Shown: positions 1 through 9,761 of the stretch, piece after piece | How the letters are laid out: each line of letters opens with the position of its first letter | How positions within the stretch are numbered: position 1 is the stretch's first letter | NCBI GenBank assembly: GCA_028671895.1 | Contig: JAPMAC010000209.1 | Span: 20,172,501-20,236,500, forward strand | From: Oenanthe sinensis | Lineage: Eukaryota; Streptophyta; Magnoliopsida; Apiales; Apiaceae | DNA: 64,000 nt | Reading direction: 5' to 3' | Program-made: the position numbers and the translations under genes | Notes under the pieces: generated by a model | What the model was told of the DNA's origin: nothing | The model's input: only the letters and a program-made list of their open reading frames with translations | Databases searched by the model: none

Positions 1-263
1 TGCATTATTACTGTCCTCAAATAATAATACATGAATAGGGAATTTTAGGAATAAAATACTATTCATATAATCTCATTTTTAAGTCACATACTTAAAGATA
101 TATATTACGTATTAATATTCCAAGGACATTTATTATTCTTTCAATTTATGACGCAGTAAATAAAGACATAATAAATATTAATTAAATAATCACATAAAAC
201 ATAATCCTTAATTGTTTTCAATAAAACATTAAAAGTATTGTCTCTAGGACACCAATACTAACA
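1..263. repeat. Partial LTR of the D-family copia element
   Basis: This stretch matches the right-hand end of the D LTR (about 27088-27347) along its whole length, with scattered substitutions and small indels. It ends in ACTAACA, the same LTR terminus. Its left part lies outside the window, so I cannot tell whether it is a solo LTR or belongs to a full element, nor its transcriptional direction. Directly after it the sequence becomes the third ORF of element A, so the D-family element inserted into A. It is clearly diverged from D's own LTR and is a separate, independent copy. Confidence 0.85.
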
Positions 264-362
264 ACCCCTAGCCTTCAGACATTTGAAGGGGTTCCCCTCC
301 ATCAAGGTGGTTCAGGTATTGAAGCACCATTATTTTCTCCCAACCCCTCTTCGGTAGGATCA

Positions 363-1709
363 TTGAGTGCCCCTTCCCAAATGAGTGACAAAATATCTGA
401 GAGGCTGGCACTGGACCAGGCAAAAGGAGAGGTAGAAAAGGCTGTAGGGAGCCTGAGTGAGATTAAGAAAGTGGGTGCCCAACCCCACTTTGAGCATGAG
501 AGATTAGGGTATCCTGAACCTAGCTTTACTTATTGGGATCAAGATTTTCCTAAGAGTTGGTCCAATGAGTTGGAGCAGGGGATGGATGAAAATTCACTAT
601 GGTTGATTGTGCAGATTGGAAAACAGGAGGAGGCTCTTGCTGCTCAGAAGTCATTTACCCAGAGACCACACCTTCATCTGGTGGATTCTCTAGCAAGGAG
701 AGCAGATAGAGTCATGGAGGCTTTAGTGGATAATATTTTCATTTTAACGGAGGCTGCAAATTTGAAGTCAGAAGAACCACTTTTGATTATTCCTAGAAGG
801 GCTAGACTTCCAGAGTCTACAGTCTCTAATCACTCTCAGGAGGAGTCAGGGTCTATAGTCCCGTTTGCAGTTTCAGAGTCTACACCACCAGAGTCTACCC
901 CTCCAATCACAAAGCTTGCGCCTGTTGCTGAGGAGTGCACTTCTGACGATGATGATCACGTTCCTCCTTCTTTTGTCTATTTTGATCAGGTGTTTCCTCA
1001 GTCTTGGGAGTCTGCACAGCAAAGAGGCATAAATGATAAAGATTCTTTTGAGTGTATTTTGGCTATTCATCAGTCTGAGAGACTTAAAGCTTTTCAGAAG
1101 AAATCCTTTCAACAGGAACATGGTTACTATCCTGGTGAAGAAGATCATGCCTTGGATGGAGCTGTTAAAGCTGAGTTACCTGATGTTGCTGTTCAATTAG
1201 CCAGTGTGGTCCAGGATATTTCTCATATTAAAATCAAGCTCACTGGTGTTGATAATACAACTTCTCTGCTCAATACAAGATTTGACAGAATTCACTCCCT
1301 TCAATTATCCAAAGAAGTAGCTTTTAAAGATGCTCTAGCTGCTATCACTACAACTCAAGCCTCTTTCCGAACTACAGTCTCTGATTTGACCACCAAGGTT
1401 GATTCAGTCATTGCAGCCCAGACCAATCTCTCCACATTTCTTGAGCAGATTCTTTTGGCTGTCACCAGTAATAAGGATGATGATGTCAAAAAGGGGGAGA
1501 AGGATAAGCAAGGTGAATCCTCCAGGAGAAATAAGGATGATGGAAGCAAAGATAGGTTAAAGGGAGTTAAAATGAGGAGAAATGGTGATGATGGTGGTAG
1601 TTCTCATGGTCCGAGGGGTCTTGATGGTGTGCAACAAAAGCAATATGGAGTAGCAAAAACTCAAACACATCAATCAGGGACTAGACATGGGAAGTCAGAG
1701 TCTAAATAA
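363..1709 (+). CDS. Sirevirus third-ORF (envelope-position) protein, middle segment, element A
   Basis: This is an open stretch of 448 codons. The first codon is TTG and is not a real start, because the frame is already open from at least 300. It is the homologue of 52700-54060 in F. Visible parts: two copies of a motif of about 47 residues with the pattern SFxYxDQxFPxSW ending in QKxSF (residues 54-98 and 203-249), a Ser/Glu/Pro-rich linker between them encoded partly by CAGAGTCT repeats, a helical coiled-coil-like stretch (about 275-365), and a basic Lys/Arg/Asp-rich tail. I see no transmembrane segment or signal peptide. The frame ends at a TAA (1707-1709) where F has TCA, so it is a mutational stop. 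The function of this family is unknown; envelope-like is a positional label only. Confidence 0.75.
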   Translation: MSAPSQMSDKISERLALDQAKGEVEKAVGSLSEIKKVGAQPHFEHERLGYPEPSFTYWDQDFPKSWSNELEQGMDENSLWLIVQIGKQEEALAAQKSFTQRPHLHLVDSLARRADRVMEALVDNIFILTEAANLKSEEPLLIIPRRARLPESTVSNHSQEESGSIVPFAVSESTPPESTPPITKLAPVAEECTSDDDDHVPPSFVYFDQVFPQSWESAQQRGINDKDSFECILAIHQSERLKAFQKKSFQQEHGYYPGEEDHALDGAVKAELPDVAVQLASVVQDISHIKIKLTGVDNTTSLLNTRFDRIHSLQLSKEVAFKDALAAITTTQASFRTTVSDLTTKVDSVIAAQTNLSTFLEQILLAVTSNKDDDVKKGEKDKQGESSRRNKDDGSKDRLKGVKMRRNGDDGGSSHGPRGLDGVQQKQYGVAKTQTHQSGTRHGKSESK

Positions 1710-2549
1710 GACTCTGATAAATAAAGGAAGAAAGAAGACTCTGATGGAACTCAAGAACCTTCATACTGGAAGTGCAGTCAATCAAATCTACAACTTAGAG
1801 CTAAAAAGAAGATAGGTCTTGGAGGATTTGAAGAATCTGACATTGACAGAACATCTACTCTAACCAGGGATCCTCAATCCTTGACAGATAGGCAGTTTGA
1901 GAAGATCACTCTGAAGCACTTAAACAAAGTGGTGTCTGCTCAAATTGTTTATAATGTTTTTGAAACAAAGATACAAGGAGGTTAGGGAGGAACAGAAAAG
2001 GTGAAGAATGAGATCCTGGTTTACTTCTTAGAAGGTGGAAGTGTAAGATGGATTAGTCAATCAAATTTTATCTTTTTCAAACAGGCTGAGGAACTACAGT
2101 ATATCAAATTTCTTCTTCAAATTGTTTATGAAGTTAACAAGAGCAAAGAAGCTGTCACACACAAATGGTTCAAGGAGATTGATAGGAAGCTGACTTTGCA
2201 TAGACAGGTAAATCGACAAATGGGCAAATTTTCTTTAAAATATGTTGATACTGAGGGAAATGATCAAGTCATGCCATTGGAAGAAAAACAGATTAAATTT
2301 CAAGAAGATGTGGGTCATTACTTTGGGTTTCAGCCTATGAGTGGGAAAATTAGTGTTCTGATGTTGAAGGACTTAAAAGATCAAGAAAGCAGTGCAAATG
2401 ATCTGAGAGCAGCTTATTGTCAAATCAAATGCTCAAGTGAAGAAATGAAAAAATTGAAGAAATTTTTTGGTGAGGCTCTGGCAATTGTGGAGGAAAATAT
2501 GCTAAATTCATTTTTGAAGAATAATCCAGCCTTTGAGAAGATTAAATAA
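1710..2549 (+). pseudogene. Sirevirus third-ORF C-terminal segment, element A
   Basis: The same reading frame continues after the stop at 1707, through a second stop (TAA at about 1722, where F has CAA) and a TAG at 1983-1985, to the natural end TAA at 2547-2549. The last 182 codons (from 2001) are fully open and rich in Lys, Glu and aromatic residues; they end in NPAFEKIK, exactly as in F. The TAG at 1983 is also present at the matching place in F (54332), so it predates the two insertions or is functional. No known domain is recognised. Part of a disrupted ORF. Confidence 0.72.
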
Positions 2550-2674
2550 GAAGTAATTCTTTTGCGTTTATAATTCTTTTATACTGTTCTAGATTAATAG
2601 TTTTATTCTTTAGTTTTGACATCATCAAACCTTGATTTATGCTTACATTTTATAAAGCATAAATAGAGGGAGAT
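2550..2674 (+). other. Element A 3' untranslated stretch and polypurine tract
   Basis: A short AT-rich stretch follows the third ORF and ends in a purine tract (2666-2673, AGAGGGAG, followed by AT) directly before the LTR start TGTTAGG. This is the expected primer site for plus-strand DNA synthesis. The same arrangement is at 55015-55026 in F. Confidence 0.8.
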
Positions 2675-3394
2675 TGTTAGGAATATATTCATTTGATGAT
2701 GTACAAAATACTAGAGCAGGGTCTAGATTAGTTTATCTGTAATAAGTCTTTCTAGTCTCTGAAATGTATAATCAGAGTCTAGATAGTCAACATTCATGTT
2801 ACTTGTACTTAGAAGAATTTCTGTAGAAAGTGAAACCAGAGTCTGCATAAAGATCAGAGTCTAGAAGGTGATCAGAGTCTGTACACTATCAGAGTCTATG
2901 ATCTATCAGAGTCTACATATGATCAGAGTCTGAAGGTGTTCAGAGTCTATACAGTTGAAGTTAAATTTGGAAGAAGATCACAGGAATGGAAAGTCTTCGA
3001 AGATCAAGATAAATATATTGCAGATATGCTATGGGAAAGAAAGAGAATTCTAGAAGGGAACTGTCAACTAAAAATTAGGAATTATATTCATATTGTAATT
3101 TATCTTTCTGTTATTCGTTGATAGGCAGCTCTCTATATAAACTCTATGTATCCTAATTGTCTGAGTGATATCTTGTGAGAGCATAGAGATAGAGAGAGTT
3201 GTTGTGATAAACAGAGAGAAGCTGCTAGGGTTTGTGTACATCCTAGGAGAGTTTTGTATTTACAAATCAATAATACAAACAGTACTTATTTATATCTTTG
3301 TGTTTGAGTTTTGTTCTTAATTTGATTTTAAAATCAGGCAAAAAAGACACACAAGTATTCAACACCCCCTTCTACTTGTGCAACTGGGAAAACA
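2675..3394 (+). repeat. 3' LTR of element A (720 bp)
   Basis: The LTR begins TGTTAGGAATATATTC and ends GGGAAAACA. It matches both LTRs of F throughout. It holds eight exact CAGAGTCT copies between about 2773 and 2950, a TATA box (3134-3140, CTATATAAAC context), and the C-rich end ACACCCCCTTCTACTTG typical of Sirevirus LTR termini. A short ORF of 61 codons inside it is not a gene. Confidence 0.92.
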
Positions 3395-6300
3395 GGCCTG
3401 GGCACGAGTGTTACTCGAATATTCTCGAGTGAGGTATGCCTTAGTAACAGATGTGATATTAAATCATAATATGCTACGAGACTGTTACTGTTCTGCATAT
3501 AACTCTTCAGTTGTTGATGAACTGGCTTTTACATTTAGTATTGTTAATCGGGAAATCCGGGTGACGGAGCTAGATTTGATCGTATCTTAAGATTCCCTGA
3601 GAATAATCTAGTCCCTTATCCCAATTCCGAACAATTAACTCAGTTCTTCACGACTATCAACTACGTTAATCCTAATCTCCACGACTCGGGTGAAAGGTGT
3701 AAACATCATTTACCTAAGGAATGGAATTTCTTTTTCTACACTCTTATGCAACGTTTCTCTTACAAAAAGTTCAACACACACAGTATTTCAAGTTATTATC
3801 AAACTTTAGGCTTCAGTGTTGCTAATAATTGTAGGATAAATTTTGGTAAGTTATTATTGTATCAGATGTTGTATGTTATGGGACCAGTGGAGTACAGAAA
3901 CCTTCAAGTCACGAACGTGGAGTGTTACCTTCCACGGTTCCTACAGCTTATCCTTAATGATCTAATGACTAACGAGGAAAAACTACTATATACTAGTAGT
4001 GTTACCTCTTTGTGTATGAAACAGAAAAACAGGATAGCCAACACTCTGAACAATAACAGAAACTACATCAACGAAGCACCTGCTCAAATGACTGAATACA
4101 TGCAGGGTTGTGTAGTGGACATGGAAAGAGACGTACCTCAAGGGCCTCAAGAAGATGATCAGGTCCCTAAACCAGTGCAAGAATCAGTTCCAGTAGCTAC
4201 TCCTGTAGAGGATTTAGCTCAAAAAGAGGAAGTGGTTCAGGTGAAAGAGGAAGTACAAATTTCAGGAGATGGATTTCAAATTATATCTGGAGGAGATTCT
4301 GTAGGTCATGCTGACAGTCAGAAATCATATCATCCCTGGACTCCTACAGGTAGTACTCAAGGTATTCTTCATGTCTCTGAATCTTCAGCTTATTCTAATT
4401 TGCAGGATCTTTTTGGAGAAAGTGTCATGAACTTATCAGCTCAGCCCTCTGTGGCTGTAAGACAAGGCAATAAATCTGAAACCCAACAGAATCTAACCAC
4501 TGCCTCAGAACCAAACACTATAAAAACCTTACCTTTATCTGCTCTCCAACCCCTAAAAAGAAAATTTGTGAGTGAGGGAGATAGTGCCTCAGAAGCACCA
4601 CATAAGGAAGGTGAGGGAACCCAAACAGCTCTACCTCTGACTAGACGTCGATTAGAAGAACCTGAGGTATCTGTTAGCCCATTTATGCCCTCTCAAAAGG
4701 ATATAGAGCTGAAAAAGGCAAATACACAGTCTCTGGGGACATCCTCTCAACAAGGTGAACCTATTGAAATTCGCCCGTAAGCCAGGGAATCTAAAAGAGT
4801 GTCAATAATTGAGCCTCCAACCAAGTTATATGTTGCACTGAAAGGAGCACACATACAGGAGGAATTGACGGATGTTGCTACTACTGTAGCAGAACCTATA
4901 CAGGTAGATCCTGTACAGGTCATGCCTTCACAGGCTATTGCGGGAGTCACGGGTCCTTCACTGCTAAACATTACAGGATCCAATGTGATAAGCCTCCCAG
5001 GAGGAACATTCATGGCTCCTAATCAGGAGGTCTCCACCACTATTAGTGGAAAGGAGAAGCAACTACTTGGCAATAGTTCTTCGGATGAGCCATTTAGGAT
5101 TTTTACTGCAGGTACAGAAGACTTGCTGGAGTCAATGAGAGTGAGTGAAACACCAACAGAACGATTGGGAGATCATTATTCACCCACACCTCTAAGACCG
5201 AGCGAGAGAATTGAGAGACAAACACCTACATAACCTGTCAGTGAGACACCTACCAGCCAAATAGATACCCTCACAATGCACACACAATCTCTAAGTCAAA
5301 GGGTTTATAACCTGGAGACAACTGTCACCGAAATGAAATCTGAATTTCACAGCAATGTTATGGGAATAAAATCTATTCAATACAACATGTTGCAGGATTT
5401 CCAGATTTTAAAGACTGATATGAAGAAGTTTATTACAGATTTGTTTGAAATATATAAATCTCAAACTACTCAAATTCCTGCTTCGGAGGATAACACAATT
5501 AAGGGGGAGATGATAGTGCGAGAGCAAGAAAAAGAATATGGTGCTGATATGGGGAGTAAAGACCAAGGGAAAGACAAGTTGGTAGAAGTAGAAAAAGAAG
5601 AAAACATTTATACATCTCAGGGGGAGCAAGATATACCGCTGGAGGTAAGGCTCACACTTGAAGAAGGAGAAATATGAGAACCTTCTCATACTGCTCCTAC
5701 AGCTCAGGAAGATGATTTGTTTGATGAATTTGTAAATGGTGTTGCTTATCAGTTCACTGAAATGGACTTTGTGGAAACATTTGGTTTGCTAGATGCTAAT
5801 CAATCCAGGATAAGGGCATGTGAAATTGCACGAATGTCTCAAGAGAAAGTCAGAAAAGAACAATACAACCACTATATTGTAAGGAGACAAAGGCCGTTGG
5901 TGTTATCAAGATAAGGAAATGCATGGGACAAGGCTAGGAGTCTTTTGCAGAAACCAGAGTTAGGAGTTATTCAAAATGAAGATCAAAAAGTTTTGGAAGC
6001 ATTGCAAGAAGCTCACAAGAGTCATCCATCAATAAATCAGTTCTTTCATGCATTGAGGCAAACAATTAAATTGATATTCATCACGTCTAACATCAATGGA
6101 TGGCGGATTCAGATTCAATTCAATAATTCGACTACTAAGACCATTTCTTCTAATTTTATCAAGTTGAGGTCTCTCACAAAATTGTATGTCATGAAGATTA
6201 GGGTGGACAAGAGATCTCATATGAATGAACTTCGTACTGATATGATTGAAGATCAAATGAGCAAAGCAGAAGTTGAAGTTCACACAACTCCTTATACAGT

Positions 6301-7125
6301 GATATTCTACAAAGACAAGTTAGTTCAGACACTGTGTTTGAGTGATGAAAGACTAAGTCTATATCCTCTGAAGCATCTGAAATATGTTGAAGGGCTTCTT
6401 AGGAGTGAAGGACTTAGAACAGAAGAAAAGTGGAAAGCTGCAGAGCGCTCTATGCTTATAGACTTAATGTCTTATCAAATCAATCTGTAGATATTTCCAA
6501 GGTCAGAAGAATAGATCCTTCAAATGGAACTCAACCAAAATTGCTTATGTATACAAAAGAAGAAGAAGATTGGGACTTTGAAAAAATCAAGGCAATGAGT
6601 GAATTCAGATTTAACCATCCAGGGAAAGTGTTCGAGTATACAAAGAAGCCAGATTTTCCAATTGTCTTTCCAGATTTTGATGTAATCAGGGAGACAGAGA
6701 CAATGGTGTTAAAGGATCCTCCAGCAATCAGGTACAAGAACCCCAAAGGAAAAACTGTAATAGTTGATATCCATAAGATGTCTTACATGACTTCTAAGGA
6801 ACTGGGTTTTATACTTGATCAAATCAAGACTTCGACGAACTATAAAGATAAATCAGCATTGGCAGAAATCTCTAAGCTTTACATTGAGAAGTTGGGAGCA
6901 GAATCATGTTACAACACTGATCGAGTTAAAGCAGTTCCAAAAAGGTTGAGTGTTAAAGGAAAGATGAAAATTCTTGAATTTATATTCGAACAGGTTAAGC
7001 AGATCAGGAGAGTAGCTGTCTTGCAAACACTTTAGGAAGCTTTGTCAGATCCCAAGCCAAGAAATATGCTAGAAGAAGAAGCGCTGGATCTAGTGAATGA
7101 CCATCTTACAAGTCTTGTACAATGA
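3395..7125 (+). pseudogene. Sirevirus third-ORF (envelope-position) protein, element B, broken
   Basis: About 1240 codons, missing only the N-terminal tip. The N-terminal part aligns with F: FTF near 3527, then K-E-W-x-F-F-F near 3720, and an R-I-N-x-G-x-x-L-L-x-Q-M pattern near 3835 (F has the same at about 50445 and 50565). The middle is low-complexity Gln/Ser/Pro, then a coiled-coil-like stretch (about 5276-5460), then a Lys-rich C-terminal domain ending VQ and TGA at 7123-7125. Decay: a frame change near 3590, in-frame stops at 4778, 5231, 5675, 5912 and 6488, a second frame change near 6430-6490 and a TAG at 7033. No transmembrane helix is evident. Function unknown. Confidence 0.75.
3746..4780 (+). 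CDS. Longest open piece of element B third ORF
   Basis: An open run of 344 codons within the broken third ORF of B. The first 60 residues carry the conserved N-terminal domain shared with F (aromatic-rich, ending in the N-x-G-x-x-L-L motif); residues 100-344 are hydrophilic and low in complexity. The ATG is internal: the frame is already open upstream and encodes the conserved KEWNFFF stretch before it. The TAA at 4778 is a point mutation, since the same frame continues downstream. Confidence 0.6.
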   Translation: MQRFSYKKFNTHSISSYYQTLGFSVANNCRINFGKLLLYQMLYVMGPVEYRNLQVTNVECYLPRFLQLILNDLMTNEEKLLYTSSVTSLCMKQKNRIANTLNNNRNYINEAPAQMTEYMQGCVVDMERDVPQGPQEDDQVPKPVQESVPVATPVEDLAQKEEVVQVKEEVQISGDGFQIISGGDSVGHADSQKSYHPWTPTGSTQGILHVSESSAYSNLQDLFGESVMNLSAQPSVAVRQGNKSETQQNLTTASEPNTIKTLPLSALQPLKRKFVSEGDSASEAPHKEGEGTQTALPLTRRRLEEPEVSVSPFMPSQKDIELKKANTQSLGTSSQQGEPIEIRP

Positions 7126-7328
7126 GAATGACATAATGTATATCAGTTCAGGCTAGAGGAACATTCATTCTACATTGTAATTATTTTTGAAATCTGGAAT
7201 GTATAATAGGATCCAGAATGTATTTAATATTAGTTTACCATCTTCTATTTACTTTTTCTTGTAAGTTAGTTGAGTTATCCTCTTATGGGATTTGCTTGTC
7301 GAACTCTAACAATCAAATATGGGGAGAT
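7126..7328 (+). other. Element B 3' untranslated region with polypurine tract
   Basis: AT-rich non-coding DNA ending in the purine tract ATGGGGAGAT (about 7319-7328), directly followed by the LTR start TGTAAAGC. No gene is seen here. Confidence 0.75.
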
Positions 7329-8850
7329 TGTAAAGCATAATGTAACGTAACGTAACATGTAACCGAGGAAACTAACTCAACACTGATGGTCGGTAACTTA
7401 TATTAAAATGAAGCACGAAATCGACTACGAATCGTTTATAAGTTGAATACAAAAGACCAAAACATTAGATGAAGCTTTGAAGACATTGAAGATCACTGAA
7501 AGAAGTTCATTAACATGTTCAAGCTTCAATGAAGAATAAAGATTTAGTGTTTCAGAGGTTCAGAAGATGTCAGAGGTTTTACAACAGAGAAGTCAAGGGA
7601 TTCCAGTGAATTACAGAAGCACTTCTTAACAGCTAAAGAAATAGGGCCAATTGAATGGTCAAGAAGATGTGAAGATCAAGTTCGTGTTAGTCATTTGTGA
7701 ACCAGATCAGTTACACTAAACGTCAGCACAAAAGGAATTGAGAACTGCATCTATGTTAGAAGAGAATTGGTTGTATAATCGTTGTGTGCTAAAGCTCAGA
7801 GAAAATCAAGTTCAAGTAGTAAAGGTAAATTTATTAACTTGGTTGCAGTGAAAGGAAATATTACAGAGCTTTGAATCGTTGGAAAAATGGCTAAGGTGAA
7901 CTACCGATAGTTGGTTTAGCTGTTTGACTGTTTCGTCTTATTTACCGACGGTTGGTGATTAGCTGCTTGGCTGTTTCGTCTTATTTACCGACGGTTAGCA
8001 CATCGCGACGGTTAGCACTTTGGATATATTATTAATTCCATTTCTCTCGGCGGTTATGGTTTTAATAATTATTTTGAGTCGATAGTTATAACTGATAGTT
8101 GGGTTTGACTGTTTCGTCTAAATTGACCGACGGTTACCGCATCTCGATAGTTAAGGTACTCAGATAAATATCCAGATTATTTATTCCATCGACGGTTAAG
8201 TCTCGATAGTTATGGCACTTCGATAGTTGAGGTTTAAGATTGTTTAATCTACAGCCAACCACAGCATGCCACCTATCATTGATATCCTTGAGCAGAATTT
8301 TTTTAAGTGATTTATTTCAGTCTCGACGGTTATCAACAGACCCACCGATGGTTATAAATCAAATGTCTCGACAGTTGTTAATTCAAGAAGTGAGAAACAA
8401 TCTATTTACTTGGTTCTCAGAAGGCCACGTAGATGATTGAAAAAGCCTACACAATAAAGCATCAAAGCCAAGCCTTTGTGAAAAAATTCATTCAGTTACA
8501 AAGAGAAAACATACAGAGCAAAGAAGAGAGACATAGAGAAGCCATTAACGTCGGTTGAGCTAGTGCATAATTATTGTTCGTATTGATTGTTGTTGTTGTA
8601 TTGTAATTGTACTAGTGAATCAGTTGAAGCTAATCTACGGATTAGATTTGTGTAGCACCTTCGTGGTTTATATTAATAAAATGATATATTCCCCGAACGA
8701 ACTGTGTTTGTGTTATTTGTGTGCATACCTTGTGTTTGATTTAATATCTGTTCGAACTGTCAACTAGTCCATAACAAATCATTTCGCGAATATTTTATAA
8801 ATTGGACAATATCGTTTTCAACCCCCCTTCTACGATATTTGGGACTAACA
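7329..8850 (+). repeat. 3' LTR of element B (1522 bp)
   Basis: It begins TGTAAAGCATAATG after a purine tract and ends GGGACTAACA. The last 40 bp hold the C-run/TTCTAC motif also found at the ends of the A and F LTRs, which supports a Sirevirus origin. The central part carries a dense array of a 9-bp motif (see 7905-8375). A 66-codon ORF at 8240-8440 lies inside it and is not a gene. Only one LTR copy is in the window, so its age cannot be estimated. Confidence 0.85.
7905..8375 (+). promoter_or_regulatory. Array of about 15 YCGAYRGTT motifs in the B LTR
   Basis: Within about 470 bp I count roughly fifteen copies of the pattern (C/T)CGA(C/T)(A/G)GTT, mostly CCGACGGTT, TCGACGGTT or TCGATAGTT, often followed by A or G, all on the + strand. 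The spacing is irregular. The CNGTTR-type core resembles plant MYB binding sites, and the place (upstream to middle part of an LTR) fits a U3 enhancer. Both points are inference; a structural or packaging role is possible too. Confidence 0.6.
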
Positions 8851-9761
8851 TTCATGGAACAAATTCCTTCACCATGTTGTCTGAAACTCTTGAGAAAATA
8901 GCCATTGATGAAAATCAATCTTTGGAAAAGAAGCAATTGATCGCTAATTCTGAATCAATTGATAAGAATTATCCATCGATTGATAATGTCAATTCAATGG
9001 ATAATCATCCATCGATTGATAATGTTATTCTAACGGATAATCATCCATCGATTGAGGAATCATCAACTGCTAAGCAGTTTGTTTTAAAAACTAAGCTTAA
9101 CAGACCTGTTAAATTTGTCAAAGAAAGTTGCTCCTCTAAATCTGAAGTTAAAGTTGAAAAGGCTAATATAGGGTTCCTATCTAAAGATCAATTGAAAGAA
9201 AAATTAGAGAAGATAGAACTTAATATTAAGCCAAATGAGAAGAAGAAGAAGAAAAACAGAAATGATAGAGTAGGCATAAACAAGCACAATAACTACATAT
9301 CTGACAAGTATGCTCCTAGAAAGATATGTGCTAGGTGTAGTAGCAAAAATCACTTATCTGTGCAACGCAAGATCAATATGCCTGCAACAACCAATGTGTC
9401 TATAATACCTAACATGCATTCTAACTCTGTTTATCCTCATGTAGTTGATCCTCATGCTTTTCATGCTCAATATGTATCAATGCCTTATATGTTTAATCCA
9501 TATCTTGCATTTGTCAACATGAATATGTCTGCTATGCCCTGGAATATGCATAACAATTTTCATGCTCCAAATTTGTCTAATTTTGCAAGCATGAGCATTC
9601 CAAATAATAGCATTGAGAATCCTGAGGTGATGAAACCAACACCTAAGGTTGAAGTGGGAGTAAAACCACCTAAATCAAAGGTACAAAAATTAGAAACCAA
9701 GCCAAAGGTAGCAACTAATAAGAAAGGACCCAAGACAACTTGGGTACCAAAATCAACTTGA
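8851..9761 (+). pseudogene. gag: Sirevirus Gag C-terminal part, element C
   Basis: An open frame of about 300 codons; the true C sequence starts at 8851, the codons before it being B LTR. It has a Ser/Ile/Asp/Asn repeat region encoded by copies of CCATCGATTGATAA (about 8955-9060), then a stretch that aligns with F (GFLSK-x-x-LKE-K-LE), then a degenerate zinc knuckle (C-x-R-C-x4-H with the last Cys lost: KICARC then NHLSVQ). A Met/Asn/Pro-rich tail follows. The frame ends in TGA at 9759, and the pol frame overlaps it in another phase, as in F. Confidence 0.75.

Larger units (their letters stand above)
264..3394 (+). mobile_element. Element A: 3' part of a Sirevirus-type Ty1/copia retrotransposon
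   Basis: The segment is collinear with positions 52630-55789 of element F: the second half of the third (envelope-position) ORF, a short 3' untranslated stretch, a purine tract and a 3' LTR. gag, pol and the 5' LTR lie to the left of the window. A D-family LTR interrupts it at 263/264, and its right end at 3394 abuts the third ORF of element B, into which A is therefore inserted. The putative right target duplication is GGCCT (3395-3399); the left copy is not in view. Confidence 0.88.
3395..8850 (+). mobile_element. Element B: 3' part of a divergent Sirevirus-type copia retrotransposon
   Basis: It consists of a decayed third ORF (3395-7125), a 3' untranslated stretch, a purine tract and a 1522-bp 3' LTR ending in GGGACTAACA. 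The third ORF is recognisably related to that of F in its N-terminal domain but far diverged. The 5' portion is off the left edge, displaced by the insertion of A at 3394/3395. Its right end abuts gag-coding sequence of C, so B inserted into C; the putative right target duplication is TTCAT (8851-8855). Confidence 0.85.

Noticed and set aside
3378..3590. 70-codon ORF crossing the A LTR end
   Set aside because: A hybrid of A LTR and B third-ORF sequence; only the part after 3394 is coding in origin.
8802..8850. ORF start in the B LTR for the C Gag frame
   Set aside because: The ORF crosses the B/C junction by chance; the codons before 8851 are LTR.
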